This document shows positions 50,009-58,859 of a stretch of 64,000 nt of DNA, in pieces; position 1 is the stretch's first letter, and every line of letters begins with the position of its first letter. The DNA is taken from positions 110,815-174,814 of the forward strand of contig MKWE01000017.1 in NCBI GenBank assembly GCA_001899585.1, given 5' to 3'. A program made the translations under genes and the position numbers. The notes below the pieces were generated by a model. It did no database searches. It had not been told where the DNA came from and was given only the letters and a program-made list of their open reading frames with translations. The stretch comes from Rhodospirillales bacterium 70-18. GTDB taxonomy: Bacteria > Pseudomonadota > Alphaproteobacteria > Acetobacterales > Acetobacteraceae.

Positions 50009-51070
50009 ATGACCCAAGCTTCCACCCCCGCCCACAGCCCCGACGAAACCCCCGTGCGCTTCGACCTGCTCACCTCCAACCCGGTCTACAAGCCCTTCCG
50101 CTACCCCTGGGCCTACGAGGCGTGGCTCACCCAGCAGCGCGTGCACTGGCTGCCCGAGGAGGTGCCGCTGGCCGACGACGTGAAGGACTGGCACCGCAAC
50201 CTGTCGGAACCCGAGCGCAACCTGCTCAGCCAGATCTTCCGCTTCTTCACCCAGGCGGATGTCGAGGTGAACAACTGCTACATGAAGCACTACAGCCAGG
50301 TGTTCAAACCCACCGAAGTGCTGATGATGCTGTCCGCTTTTTCGAACATCGAGACGATCCACGTGGCGGCCTACAGCCACCTGCTGGACACCGTCGGCAT
50401 GCCCGAGATCGAATACACGGCCTTCCTCAAATACAAGGAGATGAAGGACAAGTTCGACTACATGCAGACTTTCCGCGTGGACAGCAAGCACGAGATCGCC
50501 AAGACCCTGGCGGCCTTCGGCGCGTTCACCGAGGGGCTGCAGCTGTTCGCCTCCTTCGCCATCCTGCTGAACTTCCCGCGCTTCGGGAAAATGAAGGGCA
50601 TGGGCCAGATCATCTCCTGGTCGGTGCGCGACGAAACGCTGCACTGCCTGTCGGTGATCCGCCTGTTCCGCACCTTCGTGCAGGAAAACCCGGAAATCTG
50701 GACCGAGGAGCTGCGGCGCGAGCTGTATCTCACCTGCGCCACCATCGTGGACCACGAGGACGCCTTCATCGACCTCGCCTTCGAACTCGGCGCCGTCGAG
50801 GGGCTGAGCGCGGCCGAGGTGAAGCAATACATCCGCTTCATCGCCGATCGCCGCCTGACCCAGCTCGGTCTGAACGCGCTCTACCATGTGGAGCGCAACC
50901 CGCTGCCCTGGCTCGATGACATGCTGAACGCGCCCGAGCATGCAAATTTCTTCGAGAACCGTTCCACCGAATACAGCAAGGCCTCCACCACCGGCACCTG
51001 GGAGGAAGCCTTCTCCGACAGCGTGTTCGAGACCGCGCAGCCCAGCGGCGACGTGCTGGCGCCGGGCTGA
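50009..51070 (+). CDS. nrdB: Class I ribonucleotide reductase small (beta) subunit
   Basis: A 353-residue ferritin-like radical subunit. Metal ligands are visible in NIETIHVAAYSHLLDTV (Glu, His and the radical Tyr of A-A-Y-S), GAFTEGLQLFASF (Glu) and WSVRDETLHCLSV (Glu, His); the first Asp/Glu ligand is in FFTQADVEVNNCY. With Tyr present, this is a tyrosyl-radical class I type. ATG at 50009; in-frame codons upstream pass through the NrdR-like boxes and are not coding. No ATP-cone is fused. It works with NrdA at 43563-45458. Confidence 0.95.
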   Translation: MTQASTPAHSPDETPVRFDLLTSNPVYKPFRYPWAYEAWLTQQRVHWLPEEVPLADDVKDWHRNLSEPERNLLSQIFRFFTQADVEVNNCYMKHYSQVFKPTEVLMMLSAFSNIETIHVAAYSHLLDTVGMPEIEYTAFLKYKEMKDKFDYMQTFRVDSKHEIAKTLAAFGAFTEGLQLFASFAILLNFPRFGKMKGMGQIISWSVRDETLHCLSVIRLFRTFVQENPEIWTEELRRELYLTCATIVDHEDAFIDLAFELGAVEGLSAAEVKQYIRFIADRRLTQLGLNALYHVERNPLPWLDDMLNAPEHANFFENRSTEYSKASTTGTWEEAFSDSVFETAQPSGDVLAPG

Positions 51071-51148
51071 CCCGCCGACGCGGCGGCGCGCGGTGGTTTA
51101 CCTGCCGCCCGCCCGCCGCTATTGGAGGGTCCCGAAGGGAATTGCTCG

Positions 51149-51772
51149 ATGCGCATGCTGCGATGGATTGCCTATGGACTCGTGGCCGTCGTGCTGGTGG
51201 CCTGGGGCCTCATATGGGTGCAGCAAGGCGGGCTGGGGCGGCTGGACACCGCCTCGGTCGGCATGTCGGTGCCGGGCGGCGTCTCGGTCGGCGGGCCGTT
51301 CAGCTTGGTTGACAGCGCCGGCAAGCCGGTCACCGACGCCAGCTTCCGCGGCCGCTTCATGCTGGTCTATTTCGGCTACACCTTCTGCCCCGATGTCTGC
51401 CCGACCGAATTGCAGATGGTCGCCAACGCGCTGGCCTTGCTGGGCAAGGACGCCGACCGGGTGGCGCCGATCTTCATCACCGTGGACCCCGAGCGCGACA
51501 CGCCTGAGGTGATCGGCGGCTACACCAAGCTGTTCGACCCGCGGCTGATCGGCCTCACCGGCACGCCGGCGCAGATCGCCGCCGCCGCCAAGGCCTACCG
51601 GGTGTATTACGCCCGTGCGACATCGAAGGATTCCGCCACGTATTTGATGGATCATTCATCATTTATCTATCTCATGGGGCCGGACGGAAAACTGAGCGCC
51701 CTGTTCAAGCAGGGCACCACCGCGCAGGAACTCGCCGACGGCATCCGCGCCAAGCTGGCCGGGGCGTCCTGA
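51149..51772 (+). CDS. SCO1/SenC/PrrC family copper chaperone-like protein
   Basis: A 207-residue protein with an N-terminal membrane anchor (IAYGLVAVVLVAWGLIW), then a thioredoxin-fold domain with GYTFCPDVCPTELQ (C-x3-C copper site) and YLMDHSSFIYLMGPDGK (His ligand), and TVDPERDTPEVI. SCO proteins load copper into the CuA site of cytochrome oxidase or act as thiol reductases. ATG at 51149 with GAAGGGA 8-9 bases upstream. It is 30 bases from the next small gene. Confidence 0.93.
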   Translation: MRMLRWIAYGLVAVVLVAWGLIWVQQGGLGRLDTASVGMSVPGGVSVGGPFSLVDSAGKPVTDASFRGRFMLVYFGYTFCPDVCPTELQMVANALALLGKDADRVAPIFITVDPERDTPEVIGGYTKLFDPRLIGLTGTPAQIAAAAKAYRVYYARATSKDSATYLMDHSSFIYLMGPDGKLSALFKQGTTAQELADGIRAKLAGAS

Positions 51773-51802
51773 TGGCGGCGCGCGAACCGGGCGGGACGAA
51801 CG

Positions 51803-52090
51803 ATGGATGCTGCCGTGAGTGACGCCGAGGACAGCCCGCGCGAGAGCATGCCGCCCTCGGGCCTGCCGCGCCACAGCCGGCGGCTGTCCGACAAGGTCCT
51901 GATCGCCTTCCACCATGCCTGCGACCAGGGCGATTTCGAGATCGCCGAGCAGCTTCTGCACGTGGTGGAAACCATGCTGCGCCGCCGCGTCGCCGGGCCG
52001 GACCCCAACCGCCGCCGCAGCCTGGACAGCCTGGTGGCCGCGCATGAGCGCCTCTGGCACCTGCGCAACCGCGACCGCACCGAGGGCTGA
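51803..52090 (+). CDS. Small conserved hypothetical protein
   Basis: Ninety-five residues, mostly helical: HSRRLSDKVLIAFHHACDQG, then FEIAEQLLHVVETMLRRRVA and DSLVAAHERLWHLRNRDR. The pattern (D-K-V-L-I-A-F-H-x-A-C-x-x-x-D-x-E-I-A-E-x-L-L) looks like a single TPR-like or helical hairpin domain and I have seen it in other Acetobacteraceae-like genomes as an unnamed protein. It is convergent with the methyltransferase gene, 6 bases apart. Confidence 0.7.
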   Translation: MDAAVSDAEDSPRESMPPSGLPRHSRRLSDKVLIAFHHACDQGDFEIAEQLLHVVETMLRRRVAGPDPNRRRSLDSLVAAHERLWHLRNRDRTEG

Positions 52091-52096
52091 GCCAGC

Positions 52097-52825
52097 CTAC
52101 CACTCCAGCGCCGCGCCCTCGCGCAGCACCGCCTCCGCCGCCGCGGTATAGCCGCCTTCCGGGGCGTGCAACACCAGCCCCGGCAGCACGCGGCACGCCC
52201 CGCGCCCGCCCTTCACGCCGCGCAGCAGCACCAGCTTGGCCGCCCTCCCGGGCTTCGGCCACAGCGGCAGCACCGCCAGGCTGCCGCAGCCGGCCGCCTG
52301 CATCGCCGCCAGGCAGCCGGGCAGGGCGGCGGCGGCCACCACGAAGGTCAGCGTGCCATGGTGGCGCAGCGGCGCCGCCAGCCGCCCCGCCCACAGCGCG
52401 AACAGCCCGCCGCCCGCCCGCCGCGCCCCCTCGCGCCCGGCATCCGGCGAGGGGGTGCCCTCCGGCGCGTGCCAGGGCGGGTTGGCGAAGGCATGGTCGA
52501 ACGCCCCCTCGAGCCGCAGCGTCGCCAGGTCGCCCTCCAGCACCGACAGCCCGGCGAATCCGTTGGCCGCCGCATTGGCCCGCGCCAACGCCGCCTGCGC
52601 CGGGTCGCGCTCCAGCCCCACGCCCGCCACCCCCGGCACCCGCGCCGCCAGGCACAGTAGCGCCGCCCCCGCGCCGGTGCCGCCTTCCAGCACGTGCTGC
52701 CCCGGCCGGGCCGGGATGCTGGCGGCCAGCAGCACCGGCTCGATGCCGCTGCGGTGGCCGTCGCCGCGCTGGTCGTGCCGCACCCGCCCGCCCAGCAGCC
52801 AGCCGGGGCGAACCGCCGTGCTCAC
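52097..52825 (-). CDS. TrmN6-like class I SAM methyltransferase
   Basis: A 242-residue methyltransferase: LEGGTGAGAALLCLAARV (motif I), VGLERDPAQAALARANAAAN (motif II), and HAFANPPWHAPEGTP (N-P-P-W catalytic motif of N6-adenine enzymes). It resembles tRNA1(Val) A37 N6-methyltransferases. GTG start at 52825 overlaps the DUF2007 stop as GTGA. The block DUF2007-methyltransferase divergent from a polyprenyl synthetase is a conserved alphaproteobacterial arrangement as I recall it. Confidence 0.88.
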   Translation of the reverse strand: MSTAVRPGWLLGGRVRHDQRGDGHRSGIEPVLLAASIPARPGQHVLEGGTGAGAALLCLAARVPGVAGVGLERDPAQAALARANAAANGFAGLSVLEGDLATLRLEGAFDHAFANPPWHAPEGTPSPDAGREGARRAGGGLFALWAGRLAAPLRHHGTLTFVVAAAALPGCLAAMQAAGCGSLAVLPLWPKPGRAAKLVLLRGVKGGRGACRVLPGLVLHAPEGGYTAAAEAVLREGAALEW

Positions 52826-53028
52826 AACTCGCCGGCCTCGCGCAGCACCCGCCGCGCCTGCGCCTCGTCGTCGTCGGCCACCATCAGCCGGCGCGGAATG
52901 GCGCCGATGCTGCCTTCCACCGCGCTCGCATGCGCATCCAGCACGGTGCAGCCGATCGCCGCGTCGCGCAGCAGCGCCACCAGGAAGCTCAGCCGGACCG
53001 GGTCGTTGGAGACGACGATGACGCGCAT
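52822..53028 (-). CDS. DUF2007 domain protein (putative signal-transducing protein)
   Basis: Sixty-eight residues: MRVIVVSNDPVRLSFLVALL, then AAIGCTVLDAHASAVEGSIG and RRLMVADDDEAQARRVL. This is the short DUF2007 fold, whose role is unknown. ATG at 53028, divergent from ispB with a 141-base gap; coupled to the methyltransferase gene. Confidence 0.85.
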   Translation of the reverse strand: MRVIVVSNDPVRLSFLVALLRDAAIGCTVLDAHASAVEGSIGAIPRRLMVADDDEAQARRVLREAGEL

Positions 53029-53169
53029 GAACCCTCGCGATGGCGCCGGTCGCCGGCCGTATCGGGGCTGGCCTGCCGGGCGTTGCCTTGACCCTGTCTC
53101 GGGCGGCCCGATATGGTGGGATGCGCGTCCGCGAAGCAAGCCCACCCCATCGCGCGCCAGGAGAAGCCC

Positions 53170-54231
53170 TTGGGCGTCGTTGCCAGCCTTGCCGCCACCG
53201 ACCGGCGGTCCCCCGGAACAGCGCCCGTTCCCGCCGCCGGCGAGGATGCGCTGACCACGCTGCTCGGCCTGGTGCAGGGCGACATGGCGGCGTGCAACCG
53301 CGCCATCGTCGCCCGCATGGACAGCCCGGTGGCGCTGATTCCCCAGCTCGCCGCCCATATCGTGGCGGCCGGCGGCAAGCGCCTGCGCCCGCTGCTGACG
53401 TTGGCCACCGCGCGCATGTGCGGCTACCCGCCGGCGGCCGGCGGCCTGCGCCACGTGCACCTGGCCACCTGCGTGGAGTTCATCCACACCGCCACCCTGC
53501 TGCATGACGACGTTGTGGACGAAAGCCTGCTGCGCCGCGGCCTGGCCAGCGCCAATGCGGTGTTCGGCAACAAGGCCAGCGTGCTGGTCGGCGACTTCCT
53601 GTTCGCCCGCGCCTTCCAGCTGATGGTCGAGGACGGGTCGCTGCGGGTGCTGGAAATCCTCGCCGGCGCCGCCGCCACCATCGCCGAGGGCGAGGTGCTG
53701 CAACTCGCCACCCAGAACGACCTCTCCACCTCCGAGGACCAGTATCTGGACGTGGTGAGGGGCAAGACCGCCGCCCTGTTCGCCGCCGCCTGCCAGGTCG
53801 GCGCCGTGGTCGCCGCCCAGCCCGCCCCGGCCGAGGCCGCCCTGGCCGAATACGGCATGAACCTCGGCATCGCCTTCCAGCTGGTGGACGACGCGCTGGA
53901 CTACGCGGCCGACCAGGCCACCCTGGGCAAGACCGTCGGCGACGATTTCCGCGAGGGCAAGATCACCCTGCCGGTGCTGCACGCCTACACCGCCGGCGAC
54001 GCGCCGGAGCGCGCCTTCTGGCAGCGCACCATCGAGGCCAGCGAGCAGACCGAGGCCGATCTCGACGAGGCGATGCGCCTGATCGCCCGCCACGGCGCCA
54101 TCCGCGCCACCCTGGCCCGCGCCGACGGCTTCGCGCAGGCCGCCAAGGCCAACCTCGCCGCCTTCCCGGACAGCCCGATCCGCCGCTGCCTGGCCGAGAT
54201 CGCCGACTTCACGGTCAGCCGGGCCAGCTAG
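53170..54231 (+). CDS. ispB: Polyprenyl diphosphate synthase (octaprenyl-type)
   Basis: A 353-residue trans-prenyltransferase. First Asp-rich motif HTATLLHDDVVDESLLRRG, second FQLVDDALDYAADQATLGKT, plus AAGGKRLRPLLTLATARM and GKITLPVLHAY. It should make the C40-C50 side chain of ubiquinone. Start is a TTG at 53170 with AGGAG 6 bases upstream; an upstream GTG/ATG frame to 53113 lacks a site. Divergent to DUF2007. A short region with gtgtgat/atcacac repeats follows the stop. Confidence 0.93.
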   Translation: MGVVASLAATDRRSPGTAPVPAAGEDALTTLLGLVQGDMAACNRAIVARMDSPVALIPQLAAHIVAAGGKRLRPLLTLATARMCGYPPAAGGLRHVHLATCVEFIHTATLLHDDVVDESLLRRGLASANAVFGNKASVLVGDFLFARAFQLMVEDGSLRVLEILAGAAATIAEGEVLQLATQNDLSTSEDQYLDVVRGKTAALFAAACQVGAVVAAQPAPAEAALAEYGMNLGIAFQLVDDALDYAADQATLGKTVGDDFREGKITLPVLHAYTAGDAPERAFWQRTIEASEQTEADLDEAMRLIARHGAIRATLARADGFAQAAKANLAAFPDSPIRRCLAEIADFTVSRAS

Positions 54232-54290
54232 GGTGTGATCGGCGCAGGTAGAATTACACGAAGCCGTGAATCACACGGCAAAACAACGGG

Positions 54291-54334
54291 CTAGAGTCTG
54301 TTGGGCGCTTCTGTCAGCGCCTGACGGACTCTAG
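54291..54334 (+). other. Long hairpin just before the ycjX start codon
   Basis: ctagagtc (54291-54298) pairs perfectly with gactctag (54327-54334), and inner bases (gggcgc/gcgcc) extend the stem. It ends 9 bases before the ycjX ATG, and no Shine-Dalgarno is visible between. It may be an ispB terminator or a translational control element for ycjX. Confidence 0.4.
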
Positions 54335-54343
54335 CGCGAAACG

Positions 54344-55783
54344 ATGCGCGGGCTCGCGGCCGGCGCCGCCGCGCGGCTGGACACGTTCGTCAACGAGGAC
54401 CGGATCGCACTCGCGGTCACCGGGCTGAGCGGCGCCGGCAAGACGGTGTTCATCACCTCGCTGGTCAACAACCTGCTCGCCCTCGGCCGCGCCGCCGGGC
54501 AGGGCCGGGACACGCTGCCGCGCCTCACCGCCGCCCTGCGCGGGCCGGATGGCGCGAGCCGCCTGCGCGGTGTGCGGGTGCTGGCGCATGACGGCGCGCT
54601 GCCGGCGTTCGACTATGCCGGCAAGCTGGCCAGCCTGTCCGCCGATACCCCCGCCTGGCCTGCGCCGACGCGCGACATGGCCCGCATCTCGCTGGCCATC
54701 GACGTGGAGCGGCGCGGCCCGCTGGCCCGCCGGCTGGCCGGGCCGCGGCGGGTGCGGCTGGATATCCTGGACTACCCCGGCGAATGGCTGCTGGACCTGC
54801 CGCTGCTGCGCCATTCCTTCGCCGCCTGGTCGGCCGAGGCGCTGGCGCTGCTGCGCACCCCGCCCCGCGCGGCGGTGGCCGCCCCGTTCCTCGCCTTCCT
54901 GGCCGGGCTGAACCCCGCCGGCCCGGCGGATGCGGTGGCGATCGCCCAGGGCCATGCGCTCTACCGCGCGGCGCTGCGCGGCTGTGCCGCCATCGGGCTG
55001 CGCTACCTGCAACCCGGCCGCTTCCTGGCGGCGCCGGCGGCCGACGACCCGCCCTTCCTGGCGTTCTTCCCGCTGGAGGGCCGGGGCGCCACCGCCGGCC
55101 TGCTGGCCGGCCGCTTCGCCGCCTACCAGCGCCATGTGCGGCGGACGTTCTTCGACACCCGGTTCCGCCGTTTCGACCGCCAGGTGATGCTGGTGGACCT
55201 GCTCTCCGCCCTGCACGCCGGCCGCGCCGCCTTCGAGGACACCGCCCGCGCCGTGGCCGACATCGCGCGCGGCCTGCGCGAGGGCTGGGGCGGCGGGCTG
55301 CGCGCCGACGGGCTGCCGCTGGCCCACCACGTGCCCAGCGTGCTGCTGGGCGGGCGGGTGGTGCCGCGCCCGATCGGCCGGGTCGCCTTCGTCGCCACCA
55401 AGGCCGACCACGTGCCGGCGCTGCGGCGGGAGAACCTGCGTAACCTGCTGCGCGCGCTGGCCGCCCCCGCGGCCGGCGGGCTGGCCGGGCCGGCGGTCAG
55501 CTACCACGCCGCCGCCGCCGTGCTGGCCACGCGGGACGGCACCGCGCGCATCGCCGGCCGGGCGGCCGAGGTGGTGCAGGGCGTGGTGCTGGGCGAGGCG
55601 CAAGCGCGCGCCTTCCATGTCGGCGACGTGCCCTCCGGCCTGCCGCCCGATTCGTTCTGGTCGGACTCCTACTTCACCCTGCCGGTGTTCCGCCCGCCGC
55701 GCATCGTGGCCGACGGCAGCCACGGCATCCCGCATCTGGGCCTGGACATCATCCTGGCCGAGCTGATCGGAGACCGGCTATGA
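54344..55783 (+). CDS. ycjX: YcjX family P-loop GTPase-like protein
   Basis: A 479-residue protein: VTGLSGAGKTVFITSLVNNL (P-loop GLSGAGKT), LDILDYPGEWLLDLPLL (switch region with D-Y-P-G-E-W, the YcjX signature), VAFVATKADHVP (T-K-A-D nucleotide-base motif) and FRPPRIVADGSHGIPHLGL at the C-terminus. In enterobacteria ycjX is part of a phage-shock/stress group. ATG at 54344. It overlaps the TIGR01620-family gene by 4 bases (ATGA). Confidence 0.92.
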   Translation: MRGLAAGAAARLDTFVNEDRIALAVTGLSGAGKTVFITSLVNNLLALGRAAGQGRDTLPRLTAALRGPDGASRLRGVRVLAHDGALPAFDYAGKLASLSADTPAWPAPTRDMARISLAIDVERRGPLARRLAGPRRVRLDILDYPGEWLLDLPLLRHSFAAWSAEALALLRTPPRAAVAAPFLAFLAGLNPAGPADAVAIAQGHALYRAALRGCAAIGLRYLQPGRFLAAPAADDPPFLAFFPLEGRGATAGLLAGRFAAYQRHVRRTFFDTRFRRFDRQVMLVDLLSALHAGRAAFEDTARAVADIARGLREGWGGGLRADGLPLAHHVPSVLLGGRVVPRPIGRVAFVATKADHVPALRRENLRNLLRALAAPAAGGLAGPAVSYHAAAAVLATRDGTARIAGRAAEVVQGVVLGEAQARAFHVGDVPSGLPPDSFWSDSYFTLPVFRPPRIVADGSHGIPHLGLDIILAELIGDRL

Positions 55784-56691
55784 GCCCCGACCCGCGTCCG
55801 GCCGAACCAGCCCCCCTTCGCCAGCAGGCGCCGCTGCTGCTGGAGCCGGAGGCCGGCGCGCCGGCGGTGATCGACTCCGGCTGGCAGCCGCCGCCGCTGG
55901 CGCTCCGGCGGCCGGCGCGCACCAGGCTGGGCTGGCTGGCCGGCGGGCTGGCGACGTTGCTGGCAAGCTGGGCCGGGCTGGCGGCGATAACCTTCGTGGA
56001 GGATCTGTTCCAGCGTTCGCCGGCGCTGGGCTGGGCGGGGGTCGCCGGGTTCGGGGCCGGGCTGGCGATGCTGGCGGTGGCGGCGGCGGGCGAGCTGCGC
56101 GCATGGCGCGGGTTGGCGCGGGTGGACCGGCTGCGCCGCCTGCTGGCCGGGCCGGATGCCGCCATGCCGGCGATGCGGGCGGCGGCGCGGGACTGGGTCG
56201 CGGCGGTGCGCCCGGGCCTGCCGGAGGCCGAGGCGGTGCTGGCCGCGCTCGACGGCGCCGAGACCGCCGCCGCCCTGCGCGCATTGCTGCGCGCCCGCGT
56301 GGCCGCCCCGCTGGCCCAGGCGGCCGGGCGGGTGGGGCGGCAGGCGGCGCTGGAGGGCGCGGCGCTGGTGGCGATCCTGCCGCATCCGGCGCTGGACGGG
56401 GTGTTCGCCGGCCTGCGCGGCCTGCGGGTGATCCGCCAGGTGGCCGCGCTGTACGGCCTGCGCCCCGGCACGCTGGCGAGCTTCGCGCTGGCCCGCCGGG
56501 TGGTCTGGACCGCCGCCGGCACCGCCGGCATGGACATGCTGGCGCAGACCATGCTGGACCAGGTGATGACCACGGTGCCCGGCGTGCGCCACCTCGCCGC
56601 GGCCATCCCCGGCGCCGGCGTGGCGGCGGTGCGGCTGTACCGGCTGGCCGGCATCACCGCCTCGGCCTGCGACCCGCTGCCGCCGGCCTGA
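55780..56691 (+). CDS. ycjF: YcjF/TIGR01620 family membrane protein
   Basis: A 303-residue protein with a Pro/Ala-rich start and two transmembrane segments (LGWLAGGLATLLASWAGLAA and LGWAGVAGFGAGLAMLAVAA). The C-terminal domain (ALVAILPHPALDGVFAGLRG, LRVIRQVAALYGLRPGTLAS) fits the TIGR01620/DUF697 family always found next to YcjX. ATG at 55780 overlaps ycjX. Partner of the YcjX GTPase at the membrane; function unknown. Confidence 0.9.
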   Translation: MSPDPRPAEPAPLRQQAPLLLEPEAGAPAVIDSGWQPPPLALRRPARTRLGWLAGGLATLLASWAGLAAITFVEDLFQRSPALGWAGVAGFGAGLAMLAVAAAGELRAWRGLARVDRLRRLLAGPDAAMPAMRAAARDWVAAVRPGLPEAEAVLAALDGAETAAALRALLRARVAAPLAQAAGRVGRQAALEGAALVAILPHPALDGVFAGLRGLRVIRQVAALYGLRPGTLASFALARRVVWTAAGTAGMDMLAQTMLDQVMTTVPGVRHLAAAIPGAGVAAVRLYRLAGITASACDPLPPA

Positions 56692-56703
56692 CGGATATGT
56701 TCC

Positions 56704-56723
56704 CCGGGGATTTGTCCCCGGGC
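56704..56723 (+). terminator. Hairpin after ycjF
   Basis: cccgggga/tccccggg with a tttg loop, 13 bases after the ycjF stop. No T run follows, so it may be a weak or rho-assisted terminator. The remaining 240 bases to hemB hold nothing else I recognise apart from an AT-richer patch near 56880-56930. Confidence 0.45.
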
Positions 56724-56962
56724 GCGCCGAAGGCACGGCCCGGGGCCAGGATCCGCACGGCCGACCGGCGGACGACCGCCGATCCCAGCCTGCGCCGCGC
56801 GGGGTGGCGATGGCTTGCCACGGGCACACGGCGGTGACCGTTTATCGCCGCACCGCCTTACCGGATGGTTAACGCCCGTCCATATTTATGTCGGAAATAT
56901 GAGTATGTGGCATAATGGTTATGCGGCATGCTTGGCCGTGGCTTCCTTTCGCCGGCCCGGCC

Positions 56963-57958
56963 TCACTCCACCCGCAGCCTGCGCGCCGCCGCCACGGCGA
57001 AATAGGTCAGCACCCCCGCGCAGCCGGCGCGCTTGAAGCTGCCCAGGCTTTCCATCATGGCGCGGTCATGGTCGATCCAGCCGTTCTGCACCGCCGCCAT
57101 GATCATCGCGTATTCGCCGGACACCTGGTAGGCGAAGGTCGGCACGCCGAACCGGTCGTGCACCCGGCGCACCACGTCCAGATAGGGCATGCCGGGCTTG
57201 ACCATCACCATGTCGGCGCCCTCCAGCAGGTCCATCTCCACCTCGCGCAGCGCCTCGTCGGAGTTGGCGTAGTCCATCTGGTAGGTCTTCTTGTCGCCCT
57301 TCAGCGCGCCGCCGGAGCCGACCGCGTCGCGGAACGGGCCGTAGAAGGCCGAGGCGTATTTGGCCGCGTAGCTCATCAGCCGGGTATGGATCAGCCCGCG
57401 CCCGTCCAGCGCCGCGCGCAGTGCCGCGATGCGGCCGTCCATCATGTCCGACGGCGCGATCACGTCCACCCCCGCCTCGGCCTGGTTGACCGCCTGGCGG
57501 GCCAGGATGGCCAGGGTTTCGTCGTTGGCCACGTAGCCGTCGCGGATCACGCCGTCATGGCCGTGGTCGGTATAGGGGTCCAGCGCCACGTCGCCGACCA
57601 GGCCGAGATCGGGGAATTCCCGCTTCAGCAGGCGGGCGGCCTGGCACATCAGGTTGTCAGGGTTGCCGGCCTCGGTGCCCTCGGCGTCCTTCTTCTCCGG
57701 CGGCGTGGCCGGGAACAGGGCGATGGCGGGGATGCCGAGCCGGGCCGCCGGGGCGACATGGGCGGCCAGCCGGTCGATGGTGACGCGCTGCACGCCGGGC
57801 ATGGAGGCGACATCGGTGCTGATGCCGCTGCCCTCGATGATGAACACCGGCCAGATCAGGTCATCCACCGAGAGGCTGGTCTCGGCGACCAGCCGCCGGG
57901 TCCAGCCGTCATGGCGGTTGCGGCGCAGGCGGGTGGCGGGGAATTGTCCGACGGTCAT
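56963..57958 (-). CDS. hemB: Delta-aminolevulinic acid dehydratase (porphobilinogen synthase)
   Basis: A 331-residue enzyme. DVALDPYTDHGHDGV is the metal-site variant that lacks the zinc cysteines, as expected for Mg-type alphaproteobacterial HemB; catalytic Lys are in MSYAAKYASAFYGPFRDA and ADMVMVKPGMPYLDVV. Also PVFIIEGSG and IAPSDMMDGRI. It condenses two aminolevulinate molecules to porphobilinogen. ATG at 57958 with AAGGAG 8 bases upstream. It lies 74 bases downstream of an SDR gene on the same strand. Confidence 0.96.
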   Translation of the reverse strand: MTVGQFPATRLRRNRHDGWTRRLVAETSLSVDDLIWPVFIIEGSGISTDVASMPGVQRVTIDRLAAHVAPAARLGIPAIALFPATPPEKKDAEGTEAGNPDNLMCQAARLLKREFPDLGLVGDVALDPYTDHGHDGVIRDGYVANDETLAILARQAVNQAEAGVDVIAPSDMMDGRIAALRAALDGRGLIHTRLMSYAAKYASAFYGPFRDAVGSGGALKGDKKTYQMDYANSDEALREVEMDLLEGADMVMVKPGMPYLDVVRRVHDRFGVPTFAYQVSGEYAMIMAAVQNGWIDHDRAMMESLGSFKRAGCAGVLTYFAVAAARRLRVE

Positions 57959-58032
57959 GCGGAAGCTCCTTCGCGGGCGCGGCCTGGTCAGGCCCGCCGC
58001 CCGATTAAGCCCGCCGCGCGTCCGGCGCAATG

Positions 58033-58773
58033 TCAGACGTGCTGGCCGCCGTTGATATGCAGTTCCGCGCCGGTGACGTAGCTGGCGGCCGGGCCGCAGA
58101 GGAAATGGATCGAGCTGGCCACCTCCTCGGTGCGGCCGAGCCGGCGCATCGGCACCTCGCGGTCGGCGAAGGCGGCGGTGCCCGGCGAGAGGATGGTGGT
58201 GGCGATCTCGCCCGGCGAGATGGCGTTCACCCGTACCCCGCGCGGCGCGTATTCGGCGGCCATCTCGCGGGTCAGCGTCGCCAGTGCCGCCTTGCTGCAC
58301 GCATAGGCAGCGCCGGCATAGGGATGCACGCGCGAGCCGGCGATGGAGGTGACGTTGACCACGCTGCCGCCGGCCGATTCCAGCTCGCCGATCAGCCCGC
58401 GCACCAGCAGCGCCACCGAGATCAGGTTGACGTTCAGCACATGCAGCCAGGTGGCGTAGTCGGTCTCCTGCACCCCCAGCCGGGCGCCGCCCGGCCCCTT
58501 GGGCGAGATGCCGGCATTGTTGACCAGCGCGTCCAGCTTGCCGTCGGGCAGGCGGTCGCGCATCTCGTCCAGCGCATCGGGCAGCGCGTCGATGTCGTCC
58601 AGGTCGAGTTGCAGGTGGTCCTGCGGCCCGGCGCTCCACGGGCAGCGGGGCGAGAAAGGCTGGCGCGAGACGGTGATGACGCGCCAGCCATTGTCGCTGA
58701 ACAGCCGTGCGGTCGCGTGGCCGATGCCGCGGCTGGCGCCGGTGAGCACCAGGATGGGTTGTCGGTTTTCCAT
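58033..58773 (-). CDS. Short-chain dehydrogenase/reductase
   Basis: A 246-residue SDR: VLTGASRGIGHATA (cofactor loop), LVNNAGISPKGPGG (N-N-A-G), VVNVTSIAGSRVH (catalytic Ser) and YAGAAYACSKAALATLTRE (Y-x3-K). C-terminal CGPAASYVTGAELHINGGQH is typical of classical SDRs (FabG-like group). Substrate unknown. ATG at 58773; divergent from the serine hydrolase gene with an 86-base gap. Confidence 0.93.
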   Translation of the reverse strand: MENRQPILVLTGASRGIGHATARLFSDNGWRVITVSRQPFSPRCPWSAGPQDHLQLDLDDIDALPDALDEMRDRLPDGKLDALVNNAGISPKGPGGARLGVQETDYATWLHVLNVNLISVALLVRGLIGELESAGGSVVNVTSIAGSRVHPYAGAAYACSKAALATLTREMAAEYAPRGVRVNAISPGEIATTILSPGTAAFADREVPMRRLGRTEEVASSIHFLCGPAASYVTGAELHINGGQHV

Positions 58774-58859
58774 GCGCGGAACATTGCGCGCGACCCGGGG
58801 GCTCGGCAAGGCCCGGCCGCGCGATCTATGCTGGCATACCGAACGAGAGGGAAACGCCG

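Noticed and set aside
54314..55735. A 473-codon open frame on the minus strand
   Set aside because: Antisense to ycjX, which has unmistakable P-loop and D-Y-P-G-E-W motifs.
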